Positions 55,212 through 63,745 of a DNA stretch of 64,000 nt are shown piece after piece; position 1 is the first letter of the stretch; each line of letters begins with the position of its first letter. The stretch lies in the NCBI GenBank assembly GCA_000720805.1, contig JODI01000029.1:1-64000 (forward strand). Reading direction: 5' to 3'. The DNA comes from Streptomyces violaceoruber. Lineage in GTDB: Bacteria > Actinomycetota > Actinomycetes > Streptomycetales > Streptomycetaceae. A program made the translations under genes and the position numbers. The notes under the pieces were generated by a model. That model saw nothing but the letters and a program-made list of their open reading frames with translations. It was not told where the DNA came from and made no database searches.

Positions 55212-55271
55212 ATGCCCCGAACCATCTGTTCCGGCGCCATCTCGTTCGGCCTGGTCACTTCCCTGAACTAG
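55212..55271 (+). pseudogene. ku: Ku DNA end-binding protein, N-terminal piece (interrupted)
   Basis: MPRTICSGAISFGLVTSLN then stop. The first 16 residues are the conserved start of bacterial Ku (PIWSGAISFGLVTVP...). The next part of the same protein reappears at 61988, so the gene was split after 'GLVT' by an insertion of about 6.7 kb. Ku normally binds double-strand ends and recruits ligase for end joining. Confidence 0.8.
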
Positions 55272-55437
55272 TAGCTGAGCTGTACGAGCGGCGCTGCTCA
55301 CCACCATCCGAGCATGCTGGAAGACATCGACCATGTCGGCCTGGTCACCGCCGGAGCCGATTGCTTGCCACCCAACAGGACCCCTCCCTCCTTCCGAGGC
55401 AGGCGGCCGCGCCGAAGGTATGCGCTCCACACCTGCT

Positions 55438-56150
55438 TCACGGCGCCGGTACGGCACCGATCTGCTGCATGACTCCGAGGAGGTCGAACGCATCAGGCGA
55501 GAATGGCAACTGCTGAAATGCCCTGGTTCCCTTGCGGATCACGCCAAGCAGCTGCTCTCCGGGCAGCGGGTCACGCTGCCGACTGGTCAGCAGCTCGCTG
55601 GCCCGGGCCCCGTTGGACACCCAACGAGCCAGAAGAGCACGGTCGCGGTTGTAACGCAGCGCGGCGAACAGCTCGTTGAAGCAATCGTCGGGCAACCGCC
55701 GCGGTAAACGCTCAAGAAGCGACGGCCGGTACCTGCCTCCCGCCGACTGCGGGCCGTCCGGCCGGCTGCCGCCGGCAACCGGCGGCGTTCCCGAGCCGAG
55801 GGAAACGGGTTGATGATCGGGCCGTTGCCCTCCTCCAAATGGAAGTCGTAGAACGATCTCAGCACCGTCTCGCAGTGCACCCGCGTCGACGCCGAGTACA
55901 GCGAGCCCGGCGCGGCCCGCCCCGTGACCGGGTTCGGCACGCCTGCCGCGGGCCGTTTCAACGCCTCCGAAGGTCCCACCGGAGCCCCGGTGGCGCCAAT
56001 GCACCCGGGAAACCTTCGGCGCGATCTGCACCCACTGGCGACGTCCCGCGCATCCCGCCGACTCGCCCGATCCCACGCGACGCCCCATCCGGACAGGAAC
56101 CTTCTCTGCACCAAGCAAGACGGCACGCCGAGGAGATCTGTTCAGGAGCT
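55438..56150 (-). pseudogene. Tyrosine recombinase, C-terminal part of a split gene
   Basis: Minus-strand reading over several frames: 'RRFLSGWGVAWDRASRRDAR', 'WVQIAPKVSRVHWRHRGS', 'RVHCETVLRSFYDFHLEEGN', 'GPIINPFPSARERRR', then 'LPRRLPDDCFNELFAALRYN' and 'RDRALLARWVSNGARASELL' (first catalytic Arg region), 'VIRKGTRAFQQLPFSPDAF'. The His-x-x-Arg and Tyr parts are missing. The N-terminus of the same protein is at 61675-61884, ending exactly where this piece begins. Confidence 0.75.
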
Positions 56151-56265
56151 TCCACAGCGTCCTGTCACGGCTACGGCCAGAACGCCCCAACTCCCAGGTG
56201 ATCGACAGGGTGCGCCGGGCAGCGCCGGCACTCCACCGTGCCTGACGGGGACGAGCGTGGACGGT

Positions 56266-56590
56266 CTAATCCAGTACCAGACGTCCGTTATGGACTCTGG
56301 TCCCGGCCTGCTTGAGGCGATGCAGAACCGGCACGACTTCGACTTGGCGCACGGCGGGGAGCACGCCGACCTTGGTAGTGATGAAGGTGTAGAGGTCCTC
56401 GGTGTCCTTGCAGGTGACAGTGACCAGCAGATTGGCCGCGCCGGTGACAGCGGCCGTGAACGTGGTCTCGGGATGCAGCGATAGTGCGGTGCCGGTCGCA
56501 TCGAGATCGCCCGGGGTGACGGTGAGCCAGAAGTATGCGGTGGCGTGAAAGCCGAACTGGGCCGGCGCGAGGTCCACCGCGATGTGCAGT
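56266..56590 (-). pseudogene. Lrp/AsnC regulator, C-terminal domain only
   Basis: About 108 codons encode 'VDLAPAQFGFHATAYFWLTV', 'AVTGAANLLVTVTCKDTEDL' and 'YTFITTKVGVLPAVRQVEVV', the RAM ligand-binding domain of Lrp/AsnC proteins. The DNA-binding half is absent, cut at about 56590. It is divergent from the aldo/keto reductase gene, probably its former regulator. Confidence 0.8.
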
Positions 56591-56783
56591 GCCCCGGAGG
56601 ACAGCCCTATAGCGACCGGTTGCCGGTGGACCGTTTCACCCGCCCCCGCCCCCGCGCGCCTGACCCGCCGGCGGGGGCCGGTCCTCCGGCTTGACTTCGC
56701 GCGCGCTCCAGGTCCTAGCGTCGGTGGCGTTCGTCAGCTCTCGAGGTACCGCCCGGTCCGCCGGGCAGGAGGAGTATCCGCGC

Positions 56784-57776
56784 ATGATCACCCGAACCAC
56801 GCTCGGCTTGCCCGGTCTCACCGTCAGCGCGATGGGCCTGGGGTGCATGGGGATGAGCGAGAGCTATGGCGCCGCCGACTGGGACGGCGGCCTGGCCACC
56901 ATCGACCGGGCCCTGGAGCTGGGCATCACGTTCCTGGACACCGCCGACGCCTACGGCACCGGGCACAACGAGGTGCTGGTGGGCCGGGCCATCCACGGCC
57001 GCCGGGACCAGGTACAGCTGGCCACCAAGTTCGGCATCGACCGCAGTGCCGGCGACCGGGCACGCCGCATCCGCGGTGCCCGGGACTACGTGCTGCGCTC
57101 CTGCGACGCCTCGCTGCTGCGGCTGGGCGTCGAGGTGATCGACCTGTACTACGCCCACCGCCCGCCCCAGGACGTGGAGATCGAGGAGACCGTCGGGGCG
57201 ATGGCCGAGCTGGTCGAGGCGGGCAAGGTCCGCCATCTGGGCCTGTCGGAGGTCGACGGCGAGCTGCTGCGCCGGGCGCACGCGGTGCACCCGATCACCG
57301 CGGTGCAGAGCGAGTACTCGCTGTGGACCCGCGACGTCGAGGCGGTCACCCCGGTGATGGCCGAGCTGAGGGTCGGGCTGGTGCCGTACTCGCCGCTGGG
57401 GCGGGGGTTCCTGACCGGCAGCCTGGACCGCTCCACGCTGGGTGAGAAGGACTTCCGGCGCACCAACCCCCGCTTCGCCGGTGAGGCGGGCGAGGCCAAC
57501 GAGAAGATCGCGCAAACCGTGCGCGAGGTGGCCGACAGGCTGGGTGCCACCCCGGCCCAGGTGGCGCTGGCCTGGGTGTACGCCCAGGCCGAGCGGCTCG
57601 GGGTGGCGGTGGCGACCATTCCGGGCACCCGCAGCCCTGCCCGGCTCGAGCAGAACGCGGCCGCGCTGGAGCTGACCCTGGACGCCGAGGCGCTGGCCGC
57701 GCTGGACCCGCTGAGCGACCAGGTGATGGGCGAGCGCTACACCCCTGCGCACACCGCTGAGGTCGCTCGGGGCTAG
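56784..57776 (+). CDS. Aldo/keto reductase
   Basis: 330-aa NADPH-dependent oxidoreductase of the AKR13-like branch. The fold starts 'LGLPGLTVSAMGLGCMGMSE'; the catalytic tetrad is visible as Asp52 and Tyr57 in 'FLDTADAYGTGHNE', Lys82 in 'LATKFGI' and His125 in 'DLYYAHRPPQ'. 'VPYSPLGRGFLTGSLD' and 'IPGTRSPARLEQNAAAL' are the cofactor loops. Start 56784 follows GGAGGAG. It is complete although both neighbours (Lrp and molybdopterin-enzyme pieces) are truncated, so it is cargo of the composite insertion. Confidence 0.93.
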   Translation: MITRTTLGLPGLTVSAMGLGCMGMSESYGAADWDGGLATIDRALELGITFLDTADAYGTGHNEVLVGRAIHGRRDQVQLATKFGIDRSAGDRARRIRGARDYVLRSCDASLLRLGVEVIDLYYAHRPPQDVEIEETVGAMAELVEAGKVRHLGLSEVDGELLRRAHAVHPITAVQSEYSLWTRDVEAVTPVMAELRVGLVPYSPLGRGFLTGSLDRSTLGEKDFRRTNPRFAGEAGEANEKIAQTVREVADRLGATPAQVALAWVYAQAERLGVAVATIPGTRSPARLEQNAAALELTLDAEALAALDPLSDQVMGERYTPAHTAEVARG

Positions 57777-57777
57777 C

Positions 57778-58011
57778 CGGTGGGCTCGACGCGCACGACG
57801 TCCAGCTCGACGACGTCGTTGACGTCGCGCCCACCGGTGACCTCGCCGGTCACGACCAGCCGGGGCCGGGCCGGCGGTGCCCCGTCCTACTCGAAGGCCA
57901 GGATCGCGCCCCGGTTGCCGGAGCCCGGGTAGATCTCGCCGTAGGAGACCAGCGCCCGGTACCCGTCCGCGCCCACCGCGAGCACGCCGACGCTCAGCTG
58001 AGGTGTCGTCA
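57778..58011 (-). pseudogene. Molybdopterin-dependent oxidoreductase C-terminal fragment
   Basis: Reads 'LSVGVLAVGADGYRALVSYG', 'EIYPGSGNRGAILAFE', a TAG stop, then 'RPRLVVTGEVTGGRDVNDVV' and 'ELDVVRVEPTG'. This matches the C-terminal end of small sulfite-oxidase-like molybdopterin proteins. It is cut at about 58011, six bases from the tnpB stop, marking an element boundary. Confidence 0.6.
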
Positions 58012-58016
58012 ACCGA

Positions 58017-60439
58017 TCACCTGGCCGCTGAACGCGGCGCGATGCCGGGTATGCCGAGGTCGACCGGCGCGACCCTGGCGAGCCGACGGGTCTGGTCTCG
58101 CTTCTGGCACAGGAAGGACAGAGTGAGGTCGATCCCTTCGATCTCACCGAGCCACCCCTCTGCTTCGGCTCGGGCCCGGCGGCCCTGAAGGTCGACTTCA
58201 ATCTCGTCGAGGCGGGACAGCATCTTCGGATCGATGTTGATCACGGGACATCTCAGACAGGCGTGCTCATGCTGGCAAGGTGTCGAGTAGGGGCGGGCGC
58301 ATCCTCCCAGCTCGACTTTGCGCTGGTCGAAGTGCTCCTCGAAGCCGAGCCATTCGGGTTCGGTGACCGGCCGGTACTCATCGGTTGGCCTGGCCTGCCG
58401 GCGCCGGTCGAGAAATCCCTGGTAGTGCCGGACGACGTCCTCGTTGAACACGGCGACGTATCCACGAGTCGTTTGAAGATTCAAATGTCCGAGTAGGGCT
58501 GCTCCGATGTGGATCGGAAGCCCGCTGTTCACCAGCTCCGTGGCCAGGAGTCGGCGAAAATCGTGCGGGGTGAAGCTGGTCGCAAGGAAGCCAGGGTGTT
58601 GTTCGGCGAGTTCGGCGCAGTGGCGCTTCAGCATGTTCACCACGGTGGTATCTGACATGACCTCGTGCTTGGTGCCGATCTTGCGTTGGAACAAGAACGG
58701 CATGGGTGCGCTGCTCTGCCGTTCCTTCGGGTCGTAACGAGGCAAGAGCGGGATGGTCTGGCCGCCGGTGGTGTGGCGGCGGACGATGGCCGCGACGACG
58801 GCGAACAGCTCGGCGGACATGGGGATGACGCGTTCCCGGTCGCTCTTCGAGGGAGCGACCACCAGCAAGGCGATGACCTCGCCGTTGGGCCGTTGATACT
58901 GCCGGATGCTGAGATGGGTGAGTTCCAGGGCCTCTTCTATGCGCACGCCTGAATGCCGCAGGACCTCAACGATCGCCCACTCCCAGAAGGCAGCGTCCTC
59001 GGCATGCGTGACATTGATGTGCTTGCCGCTCTCCAGATCGAGGACGCGGACGTTCGCCAGCCCTCCGAGCCGGACGCGGCGTTCATCCACCCTGCTCCAC
59101 AGGCGCTGATAGGTGTGACCCTCCAGCGTGACGGTCTGCCCGCCGGCCATGTCCGCGGCCTGCGCGAGTAGGTCACGGAGGTGGCCGTACCGGTTCTCCA
59201 GGTGTTCCAGGAGAGTGTTCAACAGCGGTTGACGTTGCCTGGTGCGGTCGTCCATGCGTTCCTTGACGCGTCGTTTGCGGATCCCATAACCGCGGACCTC
59301 GGCGTCGGAGATCGGACAGGGCGCGGCGCCACCCAGATCGCCCACTGGTCGGGCTCCGCTGCTGCCCACGCCTGCAGATCGGCGTAGAAGGCGCGGACGG
59401 CCCGCAGGATGGGGTCGAAGTCGCGCTGCCCCTTGCCGTCCACGCGAATCGCGACCCGGTCCCGCCACCCCTGGTAGAGCTCGCCGTCGATGCGCAGGTC
59501 GGGCTGGCTGGGGGCGAGTTGCTCGATGGTTGCCCAGAAGTTGTTGGCCAGGTGGCGGGATAGGTTGTCCAGCGTCGAATAGTCCAGTTCGGGCTTGCGT
59601 CGTTCCAGGTAGGCGACGAGCAGGTGCCGAACCCCGGTATTGCGGATCTTGTAGCGGTCGACCAGTTCTTTGACCGTCGACCGCCCGTTGAGCAGGGCCA
59701 CCTTCAGCGTCGCCGGCCCATGGGAGGGGAAGTGGTCCATCGTGTGGAGCACTTGCCAGGCCAGGTGTCCGGGGAACCGGCTGCCGGCTCCGCGTGCCCC
59801 CAGGACCAGTCCTTGACGGCGACACTCCCACGCGTAGTGCAGGAAAGCCTCGGGGGTCAGGTCGGCCAGGGCGATGCCCTGCGTGGTGAGGGCGACCGCG
59901 ATGTCGAACAGCGCGGTCCCGTGGTGAATCGGGTTCACCGGCGTGGCCTGCGTCTCAGCCCAGAACTTCTCCAGCAGCGGGTCGTTCTGGGCGGCGAGGA
60001 AGCGCTGCCCGTAGTAGAGGAAGGTGTTCGACCGGAATGCCTCCAGTGAGGGCTGGATGATCCGCAGACACAGCAGGCAGGCAGCGCCGGTACCGATCTG
60101 GCTTCTCTCTCTGGGAGCCGATCGCAGGACCGACACGGGGGTGCCGCCCAGGTTGAATCCGCTGGCCTCCCACCGCTCCTGCCAGGTCTCGCCCGGGAAC
60201 TGGCTCAGGTGCTGCAGGAGGTCCCGGGCGCCGCGGCTCCGGTTCCATCGGTTGTCGGCCGACTTCGTCGGCCAGGTCGTGCGCACCGCCTGCGCGATCT
60301 CCTCGACGGAGGCGCGGGTCAGATCGCCTTGGGGACGCGGCGGGACCGCGGGGGCAGGGGCAGGCGCGGCGTTCACGCTGACGAAGCGGCTGACGCCCTT
60401 CTTGCTCGTCGGCTGTGTCAGGGTGCCGAGTTCAGCCAC
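58017..60439 (-). pseudogene. Large tyrosine recombinase (TnpB of a Tn554-like element), one frameshift
   Basis: About 800 aa if one shift near 59305 is corrected. The N-terminal half (59219-60439, GTG start overlapping the tnpA stop) reads 'RWNRSRGARDLLQHLSQFPG', 'CLLCLRIIQPSLEAFRSNTF' and 'KIRNTGVRHLLVAYLERRK'. The C-terminal half reads 'LRHSGVRIEEALELTHLSIR' (catalytic Arg), 'FTPHDFRRLLATELVNSG' (HxxR-like), 'LLGHLNLQTTRGYVAVF' (His and Tyr) and a cysteine-rich end 'HEHACLRCP'. The extra base lies in a C-run, so a sequencing error is possible. Pairing with tnpA in overlap is the Tn554-family pattern. Confidence 0.8.
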
Positions 60440-61637
60440 CGAACACCGCCTTGATGTCCTCCGGGTCATACCCGGCGGCGAAGGTGCGCTGGGGACGGGG
60501 CTTGGTGTAGTGCTCCTGGAGCTTGTCGTGAAGGTCCTCCACGCGGGCCGTCAGGTAGCGGCCAGTAGTGTCGAGGTGGGCGTGCCGCAAGACGGTCTGC
60601 ACCTCGGCGAGGGTGAGCCGCTCGTCTCCCGCCATCCTGACCGCCGCCGTATGGCGAGCGTCGTGCAAGGTCCAGTTCGTGCCGAGTTTGTCGTTGGCCC
60701 GCTGGAGAATGCGGCGTGTCGCCCAATACGTCAACGGGCGCGGATCCCCGCGGCGGGTGCGCCACACCGGTTGGCCTGGGTCGGGCAACCCGTCGGCGGC
60801 CAGGTAGTTGCCCAGGTAGCGGAAGGCGTTCGGGGAGGCGGGCACGGGCTGTCGGATCCGGGTGCCCTTGCTGATCACGTATATCAGCTGGCCCGACCAG
60901 TCGATGTCGTTCAACCCAACGCCCAACAGTTCGCTCGCCCTGGCCCCGGAGGAGACGTAGAACTCCAGGAGTGCGCGGTCACGGTCGCAGCCCATCCCGG
61001 CGAACAACTCATCCCACAGATGGTCGGGGATAGACCGTGGGGCCTGCACCGGCACCTTCTGCCGCAGCCGGCCCCGCCGGAACACCGGCGCCGGCTCCAG
61101 CGGAGACCGGTGTGCAAGAGCCTGTCGACGCCCGTGCGAGGCCGGCACCGGATTGACCACCGGACCAACGCCGAACCTCGCATGAAAGGCATAGAACCCG
61201 CTGCCCACGCTGAGGTTGTGGTTGATCGTGCTCGGCGCGTACCCCTCCCGGAGCGATGGCTTGCCGGTCTTCAGATTCACCGACCCCGCAGGCGGAGACG
61301 CGCTGTCCCGCTTACGGAGCCGCTGCGGGTTGCGCGCTTCCCGCAGCCAGCCAACGAGGGCCGCGACTTCGGCCTCCGTGGCCTTGTCCCAGGAGATCTG
61401 CAGGTAGTGGAGTAGCCGGTACCACCGCAACAGTCCGAACCCGTAACTCCGGCAGGTCAGCGGGCTGACGTCCCCCGGCATCAGATCTCGCAGGTAGGCA
61501 CTGACCGGTTCGACCTCGCAACCGTCAGCATCCACTACAACGAACGGAAGGTCGGGCGTCGCCTCTGCGACCACAGCGCCGACCTCGGGAACCGAGCACT
61601 TCCCCTCCATCAGGGCACGTCTCACGTCCTTCACCAC
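60432..61637 (-). CDS. Tyrosine recombinase (TnpA of a Tn554-like element)
   Basis: 401-aa site-specific recombinase, intact. The N-terminal SAM-like domain has 'TCRSYGFGLLRWYRLLHYLQ'. The catalytic domain shows Arg in 'YVSSGARASELLGVGLNDID', 'WTLHDARHTAAVRMAGDE' (HxxR), 'VLRHAHLDTTGRYL' (His and Tyr). GTG 61637 is preferred since AGGAG lies 6 bp upstream. Its stop overlaps the tnpB start by 8 bases. Tn554-like elements move by recombinase pairs plus a small third protein; no third gene follows tnpB here, where a molybdopterin-enzyme fragment begins. Confidence 0.9.
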   Translation of the reverse strand: MVKDVRRALMEGKCSVPEVGAVVAEATPDLPFVVVDADGCEVEPVSAYLRDLMPGDVSPLTCRSYGFGLLRWYRLLHYLQISWDKATEAEVAALVGWLREARNPQRLRKRDSASPPAGSVNLKTGKPSLREGYAPSTINHNLSVGSGFYAFHARFGVGPVVNPVPASHGRRQALAHRSPLEPAPVFRRGRLRQKVPVQAPRSIPDHLWDELFAGMGCDRDRALLEFYVSSGARASELLGVGLNDIDWSGQLIYVISKGTRIRQPVPASPNAFRYLGNYLAADGLPDPGQPVWRTRRGDPRPLTYWATRRILQRANDKLGTNWTLHDARHTAAVRMAGDERLTLAEVQTVLRHAHLDTTGRYLTARVEDLHDKLQEHYTKPRPQRTFAAGYDPEDIKAVFGG

Positions 61638-61674
61638 ACCACACTCCTGAAAAGACCCAGACGATCCGCCTGGG

Positions 61675-61884
61675 TCACGACTGGGACATGGTGCAGTCAA
61701 CAGGTCGCCACCACCGCAGCAAGTCCATGCCGTAGGAGCGGATCGTCGTCGCCGGACGCGAGTTGGCCTGGAGCTCCGCGAAGAACACCTCTACCGGGGC
61801 GACGACGGCGCCCTCCGTGTCGAGCAGAACGCACGGCCGCAGCGGGTCCGCCGTCTCGATCAGCGCGCTAGTCTCCGGCAGCAC
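61675..61884 (-). pseudogene. Tyrosine recombinase, N-terminal part of a split gene
   Basis: Starts 'MLPETSALIETADPLRPCVL' and runs 'VEVFFAELQANSRPATTIRS', 'YGMDLLRWWR', then a few foreign residues and a stop. The normal continuation (RFLSGWGVAW...) lies 5.6 kb away at 56120 in the same orientation. The insert ends carry CTGCACCA (near 61693) and TGGTGCAG (near 56120) as an inverted repeat. Confidence 0.75.
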
Positions 61885-61987
61885 GAGCCCGCTAGGTCCC
61901 GGGCAGCGTCATCCGTCTCAAGCATGGCCGGGAAGCTAGCAGACAGGGCCTCTGAACAGCCAATATTCCGTTGTTAGTTCGGTCAAC

Positions 61988-62077
61988 GGCACGGTGCCGA
62001 TCCACGTGGCGAGTGCGACCGAGAATCACAGCATCCAGTTCCACCTTGCCGACATGGGGCGGGTGCGCACGCGGAGG
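61988..62077 (+). pseudogene. ku: Ku protein, second piece of the interrupted gene
   Basis: Reads 'GTVPIHVASATENHSIQFHL' and 'ADMGRVRTRR', which continues the Ku N-terminus found at 55212-55258. The homology stops at about 62077, where an AraC fragment on the other strand begins, so the rest of Ku is lost. Confidence 0.8.
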
Positions 62078-62079
62078 GC

Positions 62080-62225
62080 CGCTGTCGGCGAGTCCCAGCT
62101 GGCGCACCGCCGCGCCCTGCTCGCTGGTGACCAGACGCCGAAGGATCTCGCGTTTGACCAGCGGCCAGTACGGCGCTGTCGCGGGGTTCGTCGAGCAGGC
62201 GCAGCAGCCGGATCGTTCCCTCTGG
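62080..62225 (-). pseudogene. AraC-family regulator, central fragment
   Basis: Reads, with one shift, 'IRLLRLLDEPRDSAVLA', 'LVKREILRRLVTSEQGAAVR' and 'QLGLADS', matching the region just before the helix-turn-helix of the AraC gene at 29511-30416. Both ends are truncated. Confidence 0.75.
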
Positions 62226-62302
62226 TCCGCTTCCTCTCGGTCGCGCCTGTATGTAATCGGTGCTGATGGCGCTCACGAGAACAGCTGCTAGCGTCCTGCT
62301 AC

Positions 62303-62692
62303 GTGGATGACAACGTGTACGTGGGCAACGCAGGCAAGGATGCGGCACTGGACCGGGGTTGGCTCCTGGGGCACTTCAAGGACGTCGGCGATCCGCGTCA
62401 CTGCGAGGCCGTGGAGATCAAGTGGGGCGTCCATGCCCACGGTGATGAGCGATTGCAGTGGGTGAAGGGTGAGGAACGCACAGCTCTTCTGGTTCTCATC
62501 AGCGGGCGCTTCCGCGTTGAACTCCCCGGTCGGAGTGTCCTGCTGACACAGCAAGGTGATTACGTCGTATGGGGGCGCGGAGTCGATCACTCATGGTTCG
62601 CAGAGGAGGAGTCAGTGGTGCTGACCGTGCGGTGGCCATCCGTGCCCGGCTACGCGGTGCCGGAACAGGATCAGGTGCCGCTGCAGACCTGA
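62303..62692 (+). CDS. Cupin-like protein
   Basis: 129 aa from GTG 62303: 'DDNVYVGNAGKDAALDRGWL', 'CEAVEIKWGVHAHGDERLQW', 'ALLVLISGRFRVELPGRSVL', 'QQGDYVVWGRGVDHSWFAEE'. The beta-rich pattern with His in 'GVHAHGDE' and 'GVDHSWF' fits a small single-domain cupin. Function unknown; it could bind a metal or small ligand. It stands alone behind regulator debris, but its sequence is intact, unlike most neighbours. Confidence 0.75.
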   Translation: MDDNVYVGNAGKDAALDRGWLLGHFKDVGDPRHCEAVEIKWGVHAHGDERLQWVKGEERTALLVLISGRFRVELPGRSVLLTQQGDYVVWGRGVDHSWFAEEESVVLTVRWPSVPGYAVPEQDQVPLQT

Positions 62693-63103
62693 GCATGGTC
62701 CGGAGCCGCCAACGCCTGGATCTCAGTCGCCTTCGCCGTGGGCGGCGGCAGCTCGCGGAGCTCGGCGTCCGAGATCGGGACGACGTTGTCCTTCGAACAA
62801 CTCGTGCCCCTTGCCGATCTCCCCTTGACGGAAAGACGCCGACGGAAAGGGCACCTCGGCGGTGACGCGTGAACAGGGTGCGCGTGCAGGGTGGTGAGGC
62901 CGGCCGAAGTCCAACGGGCCGGTCGTGCCGGTGTGTGCACCGGCTGCAGGTCGAGCTGGACGACCTACCGGCCTGCGTGAGGCCCGATTGGGGCAATTCA
63001 ATGTCGGGATGGGGTCCGTCTCCGCCTGCGGGGCTGGGCAGGAGCGGCGGAGACGGACGGTTCGATGGGACCCCGACGCCGTACGCATCGCGATGGCATG
63101 GCG
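62693..63103. other. 411-bp stretch, no gene recognised
   Basis: A short minus-strand frame reads 'ISDAELRELPPPTAKATEIQ' but matches no family I know. Other frames are fortuitous. Confidence 0.4.
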
Positions 63104-63618
63104 TCAGTTCGGGCTCGGCCGTGACGTCGAGCCGCGGACCACGAGACTGGTGGGAATAACGCACGAGGGCGCCGCCTGCGGCGATCCGCGCACGTGGTCC
63201 AGCAGCAGACGCGCCACCGCCTCGCCCATCTCCCGCATGGGCTGGCGGATGATGGTCAACGCCGGATATGTGTACGAGGCCATCTCGACGTCGTCGAAGC
63301 CCACCACGGCGACATCCTGGGGAATCGACAGGCCGGCCTCGTGGAGGGCGGTGAGCGCGCCGGCCGCCGCTGGATCGTTGTGCGTGAAGACCGCGTCGAA
63401 CTCCAGGCCGTCCGCGAGAGCGCGGGCGACCGCGCTCCGGCTGTCTTCGAACTGGAAGTTCCCGCAGATGATGCCGCGTGGGTCGACCTCGATCCCGGCC
63501 TGCGCGTAGACGTAGACGAAGCCGCCCAACCGTTCCCGGGTACAGCCGAGCACCTCGGGACCGGTGACTACCAGAGGGCGACGGCGCCCGATTTCCAGGA
63601 GTGGATCTGTCGGCAATT
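63104..63618 (-). pseudogene. LacI-family regulator, effector-domain remnant
   Basis: About 170 codons: 'RRRPLVVTGPEVLGCTRERL', 'GFVYVYAQAGIEVDP', 'EFDAVFTHNDPAAAGALTAL', 'AVVGFDDVEMASYTYPALTI' and 'CVIPTSLVVRGSTSRPS'. This is the C-terminal two thirds of a LacI effector-binding domain. The DNA-binding part is missing because an IS21-type end begins at about 63619. Confidence 0.8.
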
Positions 63619-63695
63619 GGTGACGTCAGTTGTTCGTGAAAGCTGACGGCACCAGGTGATGGCCCAGAAAGATGTTCGCGAATTCTGACGTCACC
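63619..63695. repeat. IS21-type element end with repeated binding motifs
   Basis: GGTGACGTCAG (63619-63629) and its exact complement CTGACGTCACC (63685-63695) flank the end region. Two direct copies of a 23-base motif (TGTTCGTGAAAGCTGACGGC at 63631, TGTTCGCGAATTCTGACGTC at 63673) lie 42 bp apart, as expected for multiple transposase-binding sites at IS21 ends. Confidence 0.65.
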
Positions 63696-63745
63696 ATCGG
63701 GGTTGCGGTGTCAAGCTGGATGTGCTCAGTAAAGGAGCACCCCCG

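Noticed and set aside
55438-61884. Recombinase-in-trio (RIT) element
   Set aside because: RIT elements carry three intact adjacent recombinases of similar size; here one is split around the others and the pair tnpA-tnpB has Tn554-like sizes.
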